Below, in pieces: positions 36,659 to 45,998 of a DNA stretch of 64,000 nucleotides. A program made the translations under genes and the position numbers. This DNA is from Rhizobium sp. 18055 (GTDB lineage Bacteria; Pseudomonadota; Alphaproteobacteria; Rhizobiales; Rhizobiaceae). The stretch's first letter is position 1, and each line of letters starts with the position of its first letter. The notes beneath the pieces were generated by a model. The model was not told where the DNA came from, did no database searches, and saw only the letters and a list, made by a program, of their open reading frames with translations. The stretch covers positions 53,734-117,733 of the forward strand of contig NZ_CACSKD010000017.1 in the NCBI RefSeq assembly GCF_902706285.1, given 5' to 3'.

Positions 36659-36741
36659 TAAAAAAGCCAGTGTGCGCTGCAATGAATCTGTTCGGCACTG
36701 GTTTTAGATCGAATTTGCCGCCGAGGAAATCCGCAATCTGA

Positions 36742-38040
36742 CTAAAACTTGTCGCGCAGTGCAAACCAGGAAAGCGCCAGGAAAAGCAGCGGCGCGCGTG
36801 CTGCCGAACCACCCGGAAATGCCGGCACCTTCAGCGATTTGAAAAGCTCGAGATCTTGCGAGCCGCCGATCACGGTTTCGGCATAGAGCTTGCCGCAATA
36901 GTTGGACAGCATGACGCCATGGCCGGAATACCCACCGATCGAGGTGACGCCCGGCATGACTTCGCGCACGAACGGCTGCCGCGGCATGGTGATGCCGACC
37001 GAACCGCCCCAGGCATGGGTGATCTCGACCTTGTCCAGTGAAGGATAGATCTCCGCAATCTGGCGGCGGATATGCTCGGAGATGTCGCGCGGATTATCGG
37101 AGGTATAGGCCTCGCGCCCGCCAAACAGCAGCCGCCCGTCGATCGACTTGCGGAAATACCGCACCACGAAGCGAGAATCGGCCACAGCCTCGCCGCCGGA
37201 GATCACGTCGGGATGATAGGTCAGGGGTGCCGTGGCGCCGATGAACGAGCGGATCGGCATCACATGGCTCGCCGTCACCGGTTCGAGATTGCCGATATAG
37301 CCGTTGCAGGCAATCAGCGCCTTGTCGGCAACGATCTGTCCGCGTGCCGTATCGATCGTCACCTTGCCGCCGCTCTGGCGAATGGCGGTGGCCTTGGTCA
37401 TCTCATAGACCTGCGCACCGGCATTCGACGCCACCCGCGCCAGCCCGATCAGGAGCTTCAGCGGATGGATATGCCCGGTGCCGGTATCGCGGACGCCGCA
37501 GAAATAGCGCTTCGACCCGAGCCGCTCCTGCGTCTCCGCCTTGTCCATGAACTGGGCATGCTTGTAGTCATAGCGGCTGGCGGCAATCTCGGCATTGTCG
37601 CGGTAGTCCCGCTCGTATCCCGGCTTGTGCGCGACATTCATTTGGCCCGGCATGAAATCGATATCGATCTGGTGCTCGGTGGCAAAGTCCAGCAGATGCT
37701 GCTTGGCGCCCTCGGCCAGATCGAACAGCGCTTTCGACCGGGTGTAGCCGATCTGCTCTTCGAGCTCCTCCGGCCACGAGCGCTGCCCGGTGCCGAGCTG
37801 GCCGCCATTGCGCCCCGAAGCGCCGTCGCCGAAACGGCATGCCTCGATCAGGACCACCGAAACGCCGGCCTTCGCCAGATTGTAGGCCGCCTGCAGACCC
37901 GTATAGCCGCCGCCGATGATGGCGACGTCGCATGTCGTCGATCCGTCGAGCTCAGGGTAGAGAGGCCGCTCGCCCGCTGTCGCCTGATACCAGGAAAGGC
38001 CGGGCGCGATCGGGCTCTGCCACGTCTCTTGCGATGTCAT
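36742..38040 (-). CDS. FAD-dependent amine oxidoreductase, PuuB-like
   Basis: A 432-residue DAO-family flavoprotein. The FAD-binding motif is AIIGGGYTGLQAAYNLAKAG, with GASGRNGGQLGTGQRSWPEE downstream and a C-terminal GGYSGHGVMLSNYCGKLYAE stretch. It matches gamma-glutamylputrescine oxidases, which oxidise the product of the glutamine-synthetase-like enzyme encoded 10 bases upstream. The pair forms an operon. A related amine or amino-acid oxidase is also possible, since specificity cannot be read from sequence. Confidence 0.85.
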   Translation of the reverse strand: MTSQETWQSPIAPGLSWYQATAGERPLYPELDGSTTCDVAIIGGGYTGLQAAYNLAKAGVSVVLIEACRFGDGASGRNGGQLGTGQRSWPEELEEQIGYTRSKALFDLAEGAKQHLLDFATEHQIDIDFMPGQMNVAHKPGYERDYRDNAEIAASRYDYKHAQFMDKAETQERLGSKRYFCGVRDTGTGHIHPLKLLIGLARVASNAGAQVYEMTKATAIRQSGGKVTIDTARGQIVADKALIACNGYIGNLEPVTASHVMPIRSFIGATAPLTYHPDVISGGEAVADSRFVVRYFRKSIDGRLLFGGREAYTSDNPRDISEHIRRQIAEIYPSLDKVEITHAWGGSVGITMPRQPFVREVMPGVTSIGGYSGHGVMLSNYCGKLYAETVIGGSQDLELFKSLKVPAFPGGSAARAPLLFLALSWFALRDKF

Positions 38041-38050
38041 GGCCGCCTCC

Positions 38051-39487
38051 TCACACGTTCAGCAGGAGGAATTCGCGCTCCCAGGGGCTGATCACCTGCA
38101 TGAAGGTCTCGAACTCGCCGCGCTTGACGCCGGCATAAAGCCCGATGAATTCGCGGCCGAAGATCTCTTCGAAAGCCGGCTCGGCTTCCATCAGGGCCAC
38201 GGCTTCCAGCAGCCCGCGCGGCAGGTCGATCGATCCTTCATTGGCCGAATCCTCGGTCGGCGCCGTCGGCTCGATTTCCTTCGTGATCCCGAGCAAGCCG
38301 CAGGCAAGCGATGCCGCCAGTGCCAGATACGGATTGGCATCCGAACTCGGCAGCCGGTTTTCGACGCGGCGTGCCTGCGGATCGGACACCGGCACGCGGA
38401 ACGCCGTGGTGCGGTTGTCGTAGCCCCAGGCATTGTTGACAGGGCAGGACATGTCGGGCGTCAGGCGGCGGTAGGAGTTCACGTAGGGCGCCAGCATGCA
38501 CAGCACGCTCGGCACGTATTTCTGCATGCCGCCGATGAAGTGGAAGAACTCCTTGGACGGCGATCCATCAGGATTGGAGAACACGTTCTTGCCGGTGTCC
38601 TCGTGGATCACCGACTGGTGGATATGCATCGCCGATCCGGCCTGGCCCTGCATCGGCTTGGCCATGAAGGTGGCATAGATGCCGTGCTTCATGGCCGCTT
38701 CGCGAATGGTCCGCTTGAACAGGAACACCTGGTCGGCAAGCTCGATCGGGTTGCCGTGGCGAAGGTTGATTTCCAGCTGCGCCGGCCCCTCCTCGTGGAT
38801 CAGCGTGTCGATCTCCAGACCCTGCTTTTCCGAGAAGTGGTAGATGTCGTCGATCAACTCGTCGAACTCGTTGATGCCGGCGATCGAATAGCCCTGGCCA
38901 CCCAGGATGGCGCGGCCGGATCTGCCCTTCGGCGGGTGCAGCGGATAGTCCGGGTCGTCGTTCTTGGCGACCAGATAGAACTCGATTTCAGGCGCCACGA
39001 TCGGCTTCCAGCCGCGGTCGTGATAGAGCTTCATCACCCGCTTCAGCACGTTGCGCGGCGTGTAGGGCACCTCCTCGCCATCGACGCTGACGATATCGCA
39101 GATCACCTGCGCCGTCGGATCGGTTTCCCACGGCACGACCGAGAGTGTCGAAAGGTCCGGCACCAGCTTCAGGTCGCTGTCGCGCGGCTCGTAGCGGAAG
39201 CTTTCGGTTTCCTCCGGATATTCGCCCGAAATCGTATGCCGGTAGATGGCAGACGGCAGGGCCAGTGAGGTGTTCGAGGTGAATTTCGAACTCGGCATCA
39301 TCTTGCCGCGCGGCACGCCGGCAAGATCAGGCGTGATGCATTCGATGTCTTCGATGCCGCGTGCCCGCAAGAACTGCGCTGCTTCCTTCCAGGATGCCAC
39401 GCCACGCAGAGATCCCGGGTCAGGAGGGGATTTCTTCGAGGAAGGCACATTCTTGGCAGGCTTCAGCGTCGTCTTTTTTGGGGACAT
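38051..39487 (-). CDS. Glutamine synthetase family, PuuA-like
   Basis: A 478-residue glutamine-synthetase-type ligase, probably a gamma-glutamylputrescine synthetase. It has the beta-grasp N-terminus (IEDIECITPDLAGVPRGKMM) and catalytic-domain signatures (VAPEIEFYLVAKND, HEEGPAQLEINLRHGNPIEL, GSAMHIHQSV). No adenylylation-site Tyr motif of GlnA is seen. The ATG at 39487 was chosen because the upstream 23 codons are not family-like. Its PuuB-like partner follows after 10 bases. A polyamine ABC transporter operon lies 11 kb away, consistent with use of putrescine as carbon and nitrogen source. Confidence 0.87.
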   Translation of the reverse strand: MSPKKTTLKPAKNVPSSKKSPPDPGSLRGVASWKEAAQFLRARGIEDIECITPDLAGVPRGKMMPSSKFTSNTSLALPSAIYRHTISGEYPEETESFRYEPRDSDLKLVPDLSTLSVVPWETDPTAQVICDIVSVDGEEVPYTPRNVLKRVMKLYHDRGWKPIVAPEIEFYLVAKNDDPDYPLHPPKGRSGRAILGGQGYSIAGINEFDELIDDIYHFSEKQGLEIDTLIHEEGPAQLEINLRHGNPIELADQVFLFKRTIREAAMKHGIYATFMAKPMQGQAGSAMHIHQSVIHEDTGKNVFSNPDGSPSKEFFHFIGGMQKYVPSVLCMLAPYVNSYRRLTPDMSCPVNNAWGYDNRTTAFRVPVSDPQARRVENRLPSSDANPYLALAASLACGLLGITKEIEPTAPTEDSANEGSIDLPRGLLEAVALMEAEPAFEEIFGREFIGLYAGVKRGEFETFMQVISPWEREFLLLNV

Positions 39488-39516
39488 GACACACCGGTTT
39501 ACGTTGATCTTGCAGC

Positions 39517-39522
39517 TATAAT
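39517..39522 (+). promoter_or_regulatory. Possible -10 box before the BaiN-type gene
   Basis: A perfect TATAAT lies 76 bases upstream of the gene start in the 110-base divergent gap. No good -35 box is visible at the usual spacing, so support is weak. Confidence 0.25.
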
Positions 39523-39597
39523 AGCCGGAGTTTGGCAATTGGCGAGAGGGAGACACGTTGACTTTCGCCCATTGATGGAAAAAGAAGGCGCCTTTCA

Positions 39598-40812
39598 GTG
39601 AAGGAACAGGCTGTGCAGCGAAAAAGCGATGTGATCGTCATAGGCGCTGGCGCAGCCGGCATGATGTGCGCCATTCGTGCCGCAGGCGGTGGTCGTCAGG
39701 TGATCGTTCTCGATCACGCCAGGACCCCCGGCGACAAGATCCGCATCTCCGGCGGCGGCCGCTGCAACTTCACCAACATCCACGCCAGCCCGAAGAATTT
39801 TCTCTCGGCCAACCCGCATTTCAGCAAGTCGGCGCTGGCCCGCTTCACGCCATCGGATTTCGTCGCCATGGTCGATCGCCACAGGATTGCCTGGCATGAG
39901 AAGACACTGGGCCAGCTGTTTTGCGACGACAGCGCCAAGGACATCATCCGCATGCTGCTGGACGAGATGGAAGCGGCGGGCGCCAAGCTGCACCTGCGTA
40001 CCGAAATCATCGATGTCGAAAAGACCGAGACCGGGTTTCGTGTGGCCACCTCGGAAGGCGACTATCACTGCACCGCGCTGGTGATTGCCACCGGCGGCAA
40101 GTCGATCCCGAAAATGGGCGCCACCGGCTTTGCCTATCGCATCGCCGAACAGTTCGGCCTGCCGATGATCGAAACCCGCCCTGGCCTGGTGCCGCTGACG
40201 CTGGATCAGGGGCTGCTCGAAAGTGTTGCACCGCTTTCCGGCATCGCCGCCCCCGCGGAACTCCGCCACGGCAAGACCGCCTTTCGCGAAGCGCTGCTTT
40301 TCACCCACCGCGGTCTCAGTGGCCCGGCCATCCTGCAGATCTCGTCCTATTGGCGCGAAGGCGACGAGATCACCGTCGATATCGAGCCCGACATCGATCT
40401 GATGGCGCATCTGAAGGCCGCCAAGCAGGCCAACGGTCGCCAATCGGCGCAGACAGCACTTGGCGAAGTGCTGCCGAAGCGGCTTGCCCAATATCTGGTC
40501 GAACGCGCCGCCGTGACGGGCAATATGGCCGACATGTCGGACAAGGTGCTGACACGGCTGGTCGATGCCGCGCAGAGCTGGAAGCTCAAGCCATCGGGCT
40601 CGGAAGGGTATCGCACGGCCGAAGTCACGCTCGGCGGCATCGATACGGCAGCCCTCGATTCGAGGACCATGCAGGCAAAGACCGTGCCCGGTCTCTATTT
40701 CATCGGCGAATGCGTCGATGTGACCGGCTGGCTCGGCGGCTATAATTTCCAGTGGGCCTGGGCATCCGGCTTTGCCGCGGGCGAAGCTCTGCAGGGCAAT
40801 GATTCTTTGTAG
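39598..40812 (+). CDS. NAD(P)/FAD-dependent oxidoreductase, BaiN/HI0933 family
   Basis: A 404-residue flavoprotein. It has the dinucleotide-binding VIVIGAGAAGMMCAIRAAGG, the family motif DKIRISGGGRCNFTNIHASP, and the C-terminal YFIGECVDVTGWLGGYNFQW typical of HI0933-like proteins. The cellular role of this widespread family is mostly unknown. GTG 39598 is used here; a second GTG at 39613 has AGGAA 6 bases upstream and may be the real start. It is divergent from the PuuA-like gene. Confidence 0.88.
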   Translation: MKEQAVQRKSDVIVIGAGAAGMMCAIRAAGGGRQVIVLDHARTPGDKIRISGGGRCNFTNIHASPKNFLSANPHFSKSALARFTPSDFVAMVDRHRIAWHEKTLGQLFCDDSAKDIIRMLLDEMEAAGAKLHLRTEIIDVEKTETGFRVATSEGDYHCTALVIATGGKSIPKMGATGFAYRIAEQFGLPMIETRPGLVPLTLDQGLLESVAPLSGIAAPAELRHGKTAFREALLFTHRGLSGPAILQISSYWREGDEITVDIEPDIDLMAHLKAAKQANGRQSAQTALGEVLPKRLAQYLVERAAVTGNMADMSDKVLTRLVDAAQSWKLKPSGSEGYRTAEVTLGGIDTAALDSRTMQAKTVPGLYFIGECVDVTGWLGGYNFQWAWASGFAAGEALQGNDSL

Positions 40813-40960
40813 GGATGAAACCAGTCGGAGGATTCAAGAGTTCTTAAGCAGGGTGCGCCATCCTGTCTCAATGACGTGCTCAAAAGCGCTACCTAAATAA
40901 GGCTTTACCAGCAGATTTTTTTGTTGGATTGTTGTGTCAGAGAGAAGTGAGGTTCTGCAG

Positions 40961-41104
40961 ATGAACAAGAACACACGACGCGCCCGCGCCATTGCAATCG
41001 CTGAGGCCAAGCCCGACAGCCGGGTGATTGCTATCCGCTATTTCGTGACTGTAGTGAGTGCTTCGGCGGCCGTGATGGCGCTCATCCTGGCGAGGGTGCT
41101 CTAA
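40961..41104 (+). CDS. Small membrane protein, 47 residues
   Basis: A short open frame (MNKNTRRARAIAIAEAKPDS at the start) with a GTGAGG ribosome-binding site about 7 bases upstream. A basic N-terminus is followed by one hydrophobic segment (about residues 28-45, FVTVVSASAAVMALILA), so it is probably a single-pass inner-membrane peptide. It stands alone between the BaiN-type gene and the first chemoreceptor. I do not recognise it. Codon use is like that of its neighbours. Confidence 0.55.
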   Translation: MNKNTRRARAIAIAEAKPDSRVIAIRYFVTVVSASAAVMALILARVL

Positions 41105-41441
41105 AGCACCTTCCGCAGCGGTGGAAAGATCGCTTGTGGCGCGTTGCCTGCGCCTGGAGCTTGTGCATGTGTGCCGAGCGTGCCTGTGTGCCGCGCATCT
41201 ATTGGTACCGAGCGCCTTCGCCTAAAGTTTCCGCTACATAAGCTTATCCAAAAATTAACGCATCTTCTGCAAAGCTATGGACGATTTATGGGCGCCTCGG
41301 TTTTGTGAGGCGGCTAGGCAATGATTGCCGTCCGGGCTTCTGCTCGCGATACCCCATTGTTCCAAAATGTTTCGATGCACTCAGCCGATGCGCGATGACG
41401 CCGTCGGTGGGAGGAGTGGTGTATGGAAGGCCGGAACCCCC
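41105..41441. other. Non-coding gap before the first chemoreceptor
   Basis: The 337 bases hold no convincing gene. They include a small hairpin (CGCCTC / GAGGCG near 41294-41312) and an AT-rich stretch near 41240-41275 that may hold the receptor promoter. Nothing else stands out. Confidence 0.5.
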
Positions 41442-43970
41442 ATGTTTATTGACAGGATTCTTTCCCGTTTTAGAATCAAGACCAAGGTCCTGATTTTTGT
41501 TTTGCCCTTTGTTGTCAGCATTTCCGCGGTTGGCTTTACCGGCCTTTATGCGTCCGGCCTGCTGCAGGGCCGTATGGAGATCTCCAACAGCGTGCTTCAG
41601 TCGCTGAGCGGGTTCAAGGACCTCTTCGGCTCGATGGACGATTTCCTGCGCACCACCAATGAACAGGCGCGCGACAAGCTCTATGCCGATGTCGCCACCC
41701 AGCAGACAACGCTGAACGCGACGCTGAAGCAGATCGGTGACAATGCCGGCCGCGACAATCTGCAGGCCGCAACCGATGGCACCTCGGGCATATCGGGCAC
41801 CGTGGGCAAGCTCTGGACCCTGCACGAGCAGGAAGTGGCTCTCCGCAAGTCCATCGACGAAGCCCAGAAGGTGATGATTTCGAGCCGCTTCAACGTCAAT
41901 TACGACGCCCAGCAGCTGCAGGAAAACATTCGCAACGACGAAGGCAATGCGACGGCAACCTTGCGCGCCGCCGATCGCCTCCTGAAGGGCGGCGATACGC
42001 TGGCAACCGTGATGGCCGATTTCGGCAAGGCGCAGGCCCCCGCTGACAAGCTCAAGGTCGTCACCGACGCGCTCCCCGGGATCATCAAGGCGCAGCGCCT
42101 GATCGAGATTTCTGTTCCGCAGAACCAGAAGAGCATGCTTCAGTCGCTGACGCAGACGATCAGCGACGTCAAGGCGCAGGCGACTGCCGCCGATGCCGGC
42201 ACCGACGAGGCGATTGCCAACCTTGGTCGCCTGGTTTCCCGTTTCCGACAGATGTCGACCTACACCCAGCTCACGGCAACGCAGATGATGCGCGCTGCAA
42301 CGACGACCTTCGTCGAGCTCGACAGCCGTATCGCCCAGACCAACTCCGTTCTGGAAGACACGCGCCGCCTGGAGAGCGCGATCTATTCGCTGCAGCTCGT
42401 CCTCGGCGAATTCGCTGCCAAGCCGGTCAAGGACAACCGCGTTCGCCTGCACCAGGAAATCGCCACGCTCGGCACCAACCTGAATACGCTGCTCGCCAGC
42501 GCCAAGGGCATGAATTTTGCCGAAGACATCGTCGCTGCCATGGCACCGGCACTTGCCTCGATGGACAAGGATGCGCAGAGCCTGGTCGATACCATAGAAC
42601 AGCGCGTTACCGACTATGCCTCTGCCCGCCAGCAACTGAATGCCGTCTGGGGCCAGCTTACCGCCTTTGCCGAACTGCAGAAGCAGACCGCCGGTGCCGA
42701 ACGCACCCAGGCCAACGGCATCTCGGTCCTCACCACCGGTCTCGGCATCCTCCTGTCGGTCGTCGGCGGCATCGCGCTTGTCCTGACGTTGCAACGCCCG
42801 ATCGGTCAGATCACCGCCGCCATGCGCCGGATCGCCGATGGCGCGCTCGATACCAGCATCTCGGGCGAACAACGCTTTGACGAAATCGGCGACATGGCCC
42901 GCGCACTCGGCATCTTCAAGGAAAATGCCATCTCCAAGATCCGCATCGAGGAGCAGAGCGACGAAGAGCGCGCTGCCTCCGAGCATGAGCGCCAGCGCAA
43001 CGATGCCGAAAAACGCGAGATGGACCGTCAGATCGAATTCGCGGTCAACTCGCTCGCATCCGGTCTCGAGCGCATGTCGCAGGGCGATATCTCGACCACC
43101 ATCGACACGCCGTTCATCGGTCGCCTCGAGCAGCTTCGCCAGGACTTCAACGGTTCTATGCTGAACCTGCAGGCAACCATGGGCCAGATCCGCGACAACG
43201 TCGAGATGATCCAGGGCAACGGCAACCAGATGGCCCAGTCCGCCGAAGATCTCGCCAAGCGCACCGAACACCAGGCCGCCTCTCTGGAAGAGACAGCCGC
43301 TGCCGTGGACCAGATCACCGTCACTGTCCGCTCGTCGGCCGAGCGCGCCAAGGAGGCCGATCAGGTCGTTCGCCAGGCCAAGCGCAGCGCCGATGACTCG
43401 GCCACCGTCGTCAACAACGCCATCGACGCGATGACCCGCATCGAGGACGCGTCGCGCCAGATCGAACAGATCATCGGCGTCATCGACGAAATCGCCTTCC
43501 AGACCAACCTTCTGGCGCTCAACGCCGGTATCGAGGCGGCGCGCGCCGGTGAAGCCGGCAAGGGCTTCGCGGTGGTCGCCATGGAAGTCCGCGAACTCGC
43601 CCAGCGCTCCGCAGCGGCTGCACAGGAGATCAAGGGCCTGATCAACAAGTCGACCAACGAGGTCAGTTCCGGTTCGCAGTTCGTCCAGCAGACCGGCACG
43701 GTGCTGGCCAGGATCAGCACGCAGATCGTCGCCATCAGCGAACATGTCGAAGTGATCGCCCGCGCCAGCCACGATCAGTCCAGCGCGCTGCAGGAAGTCA
43801 ACGCGACCGTCAACCAGATGGATCAGATGACCCAGCAGAACGCCGCAATGGTCGAGGAGACGACGGCCGCCAGCCGTGAACTGGCAACCGAAGCGGATGC
43901 GCTTCTGAGCCTCGTCAGGCAGTTCAAGATCGACAGCGACGTGCAAGCCAGGCTGCACCGCGCCGCCTGA
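41442..43970 (+). CDS. Methyl-accepting chemotaxis protein with large periplasmic domain
   Basis: An 842-residue chemoreceptor. A first membrane segment (about 14-36) is followed by a long helical periplasmic region (about 40-430), a second membrane segment (about 433-453), and a HAMP domain. A second HAMP-like segment (near 525-580; SGLERMSQGDISTTIDTPFI) leads into the signalling hairpin. The tip, EIAFQTNLLALNAGIEAARA and GKGFAVVAMEVRELAQRS, lies near residues 682-728. It ends RLHRAA with no CheR-binding pentapeptide. ATG 41442 was chosen so that the protein begins just before the membrane segment. The ligand is unknown. Confidence 0.93.
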   Translation: MFIDRILSRFRIKTKVLIFVLPFVVSISAVGFTGLYASGLLQGRMEISNSVLQSLSGFKDLFGSMDDFLRTTNEQARDKLYADVATQQTTLNATLKQIGDNAGRDNLQAATDGTSGISGTVGKLWTLHEQEVALRKSIDEAQKVMISSRFNVNYDAQQLQENIRNDEGNATATLRAADRLLKGGDTLATVMADFGKAQAPADKLKVVTDALPGIIKAQRLIEISVPQNQKSMLQSLTQTISDVKAQATAADAGTDEAIANLGRLVSRFRQMSTYTQLTATQMMRAATTTFVELDSRIAQTNSVLEDTRRLESAIYSLQLVLGEFAAKPVKDNRVRLHQEIATLGTNLNTLLASAKGMNFAEDIVAAMAPALASMDKDAQSLVDTIEQRVTDYASARQQLNAVWGQLTAFAELQKQTAGAERTQANGISVLTTGLGILLSVVGGIALVLTLQRPIGQITAAMRRIADGALDTSISGEQRFDEIGDMARALGIFKENAISKIRIEEQSDEERAASEHERQRNDAEKREMDRQIEFAVNSLASGLERMSQGDISTTIDTPFIGRLEQLRQDFNGSMLNLQATMGQIRDNVEMIQGNGNQMAQSAEDLAKRTEHQAASLEETAAAVDQITVTVRSSAERAKEADQVVRQAKRSADDSATVVNNAIDAMTRIEDASRQIEQIIGVIDEIAFQTNLLALNAGIEAARAGEAGKGFAVVAMEVRELAQRSAAAAQEIKGLINKSTNEVSSGSQFVQQTGTVLARISTQIVAISEHVEVIARASHDQSSALQEVNATVNQMDQMTQQNAAMVEETTAASRELATEADALLSLVRQFKIDSDVQARLHRAA

Positions 43971-43987
43971 TCGACCCCACTGAAAAA

Positions 43988-44010
43988 GATGGCTCCGCGA
44001 CGGAGCCATC
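43988..44010 (+). terminator. Hairpin after the first chemoreceptor
   Basis: GATGGCTCCG / CGGAGCCATC is a perfect 10-bp stem with a CGA loop, 17 bases after the stop. No T tract follows on the + strand; an A run precedes it. Termination strength is uncertain. Confidence 0.55.
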
Positions 44011-44150
44011 TGCACATCCGGCAAATAAGCCGGCATGCAGGAAATCACCCATGCATTCTTGCCGTTACGGATATGACATCAGTCAATTTGGAAAATTTTT
44101 CTTAAAGCTTTTCCATTAGCTTGACCTGATTGTTCCGTGAGGGTGTTCCT

Positions 44151-45998
44151 ATGCTTCGTTTATTCTCAGCGTCTATTGTCCGGCAGATCGTCGCGATTAC
44201 ACTTGCACTGTTGGTCTTCAGTACGGCTGCGATTGTTTCTGCGACTTACTACAATCTTAGCGCGTATGTCATGACCAGCGCGGTCACCGACGCCAAGGAT
44301 GCCAGCCGGGCCATGGCCGTGCTTTATGCGGCCGGTGATCAGGCTGCGAAGATTGACGTCCGGAACAACGAGCTGACGGCCATCACCGAAGACAAGCTGC
44401 CGGCTCTTGGCGATCATGCCCTTGTCGATCGCACCGCAGCATCCATCGCCGGTTACGCGACGGTGTTCGAACGCCAGGGCAACGACTATGTCCGCGTCTC
44501 GACCAATGTGAAAAAGGAAAACGGCGAACGCGCCGTTGGCACCAAGCTCGCTGCCGATCATCCCGCCCAGGCCGCCCTTGCAAACGGCACGGCCTATTAC
44601 GGCCCCGCCGATTTGTTCGGCAAGAAGTTCATGACTGGTTATTTCCCGGTCAAAAGCGCTGCCGGTTCGACGATCGGTGTCATGTTCATCGGCATCCCGA
44701 TGGAGGTCTATTACAGCAGCCTGCAGACATTGCTGACCCTGGTTGTCGGCGTTGGCCTCGCTGTCCTGCTGATCGTCGGCGTCATTGCCTATTTCGCCAT
44801 CCGCGCCACGGTCCGCCCGCTTGAGGCTCTGACCGCAGCCATCAACACCATCTCGTCCGGCAACCTTGATGCGCCGGTTCCCTGCGTCGACAAGCAGAAC
44901 GAGTTCGGCGCAATCGGCCGTGCTCTGGCACTGTTCCAGGATGGCGCCCGTGCGCAGCTGAGCCTGGAAACCCAGGCCGCCGAACAACGCGCCTTGAGCG
45001 ATGCCGAGCGTAATCGCAACGATGCCGACAAGCGCACGCTGGACGGCCAGATCGATTTCGCTGTCAACCAGCTCGCAGCCGGCCTCGGCCGCCTATCGCA
45101 GGGTGATGTCTCACAGACGATCGAAACGCCTTTTGTCGGCCGGCTCGAACAGCTTCGCGTCGATTTCAACGCATCGCTGGAGCGTCTGCAGGACACCCTG
45201 TCGCGCATTCGCGACAATGCCTCTTCGATCCACCACAATTCCGGTTCGATGCTGTCGTCCGCCGACGAACTCTCCAAGCGCACCGAGGCACAGGCTGCAA
45301 GCCTCGAAGAAACGGCCGCTGCCGTCGAGGAAATCACGGTAACCGTGCGCTCGTCGGCCGAACGTGCCCGCGAGGCCAACAACGCCGTCATCGTCACCAA
45401 GAAGACGGCCGACAGCTCCGGCACCGTGGTCAGCGATACCGTCGCCGCCATGGATCGGATCGAGCAAGCCTCCAAGCAGATCGAGCAGATCATCGAAGTC
45501 ATCGACGACATCGCCTTCCAGACCAACCTGCTGGCGCTGAATGCCGGCATCGAGGCCGCGCGCGCCGGTGAAGCCGGCAAGGGCTTTGCGGTCGTCGCCC
45601 AGGAAGTTCGCGAACTGGCCCAGCGCTCGGCCGATGCCGCTCGCGAAATCAAGGGCCTGATCGAGAAGTCGACCAGGGAAGTCGCGGCAGGCTCCAGCCT
45701 CGTGCAGAAGACCGGGTCGGTCCTCGCCTCGATCAGCCACGAGATCATCGCGATCAGCAAGCATGTTGAAACGATCGCCACCGCCAGCCAGGACCAGTCC
45801 GCGGCCCTGCAGGAAGTCAACGGTTCCGTCAACGCGATGGACCAGATGACCCAGAAGAATGCCGCCATGGTCGAAGAAACCACCGAGCAGAGCCGTCAAT
45901 TGGCCAACGAAGCCGATGCGCTCATGACGCTGATCCAGCAGTTCCGCATCGATGCGTCTCCGGCCGCAGGCCATGGCCGGATGCGCAACGCCGCCTGA
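44151..45998 (+). CDS. Methyl-accepting chemotaxis protein with Cache-type sensor
   Basis: A 615-residue chemoreceptor. Membrane segments at about 9-31 and 190-212 enclose a single Cache-like periplasmic sensor (motifs YATVFERQGNDYVRVSTNVK and GKKFMTGYFPVKSAAGSTIG). HAMP and a second HAMP-like segment follow (GLGRLSQGDVSQTIETPFVG). The signalling tip DIAFQTNLLALNAGIEAARA is near residues 453-472. It ends GRMRNAA with no pentapeptide tether. ATG 44151 with GTGAGGG upstream is preferred to a TTG at 44130. Its cytoplasmic half is closely similar to that of the receptor upstream, suggesting an old duplication. Confidence 0.95.
   Translation: MLRLFSASIVRQIVAITLALLVFSTAAIVSATYYNLSAYVMTSAVTDAKDASRAMAVLYAAGDQAAKIDVRNNELTAITEDKLPALGDHALVDRTAASIAGYATVFERQGNDYVRVSTNVKKENGERAVGTKLAADHPAQAALANGTAYYGPADLFGKKFMTGYFPVKSAAGSTIGVMFIGIPMEVYYSSLQTLLTLVVGVGLAVLLIVGVIAYFAIRATVRPLEALTAAINTISSGNLDAPVPCVDKQNEFGAIGRALALFQDGARAQLSLETQAAEQRALSDAERNRNDADKRTLDGQIDFAVNQLAAGLGRLSQGDVSQTIETPFVGRLEQLRVDFNASLERLQDTLSRIRDNASSIHHNSGSMLSSADELSKRTEAQAASLEETAAAVEEITVTVRSSAERAREANNAVIVTKKTADSSGTVVSDTVAAMDRIEQASKQIEQIIEVIDDIAFQTNLLALNAGIEAARAGEAGKGFAVVAQEVRELAQRSADAAREIKGLIEKSTREVAAGSSLVQKTGSVLASISHEIIAISKHVETIATASQDQSAALQEVNGSVNAMDQMTQKNAAMVEETTEQSRQLANEADALMTLIQQFRIDASPAAGHGRMRNAA

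Noticed and set aside
41286..44048. 920-codon open frame antisense to the first chemoreceptor
   Set aside because: Longer than the real gene, but its composition is unnatural and the + strand encodes a complete receptor with all signature motifs.
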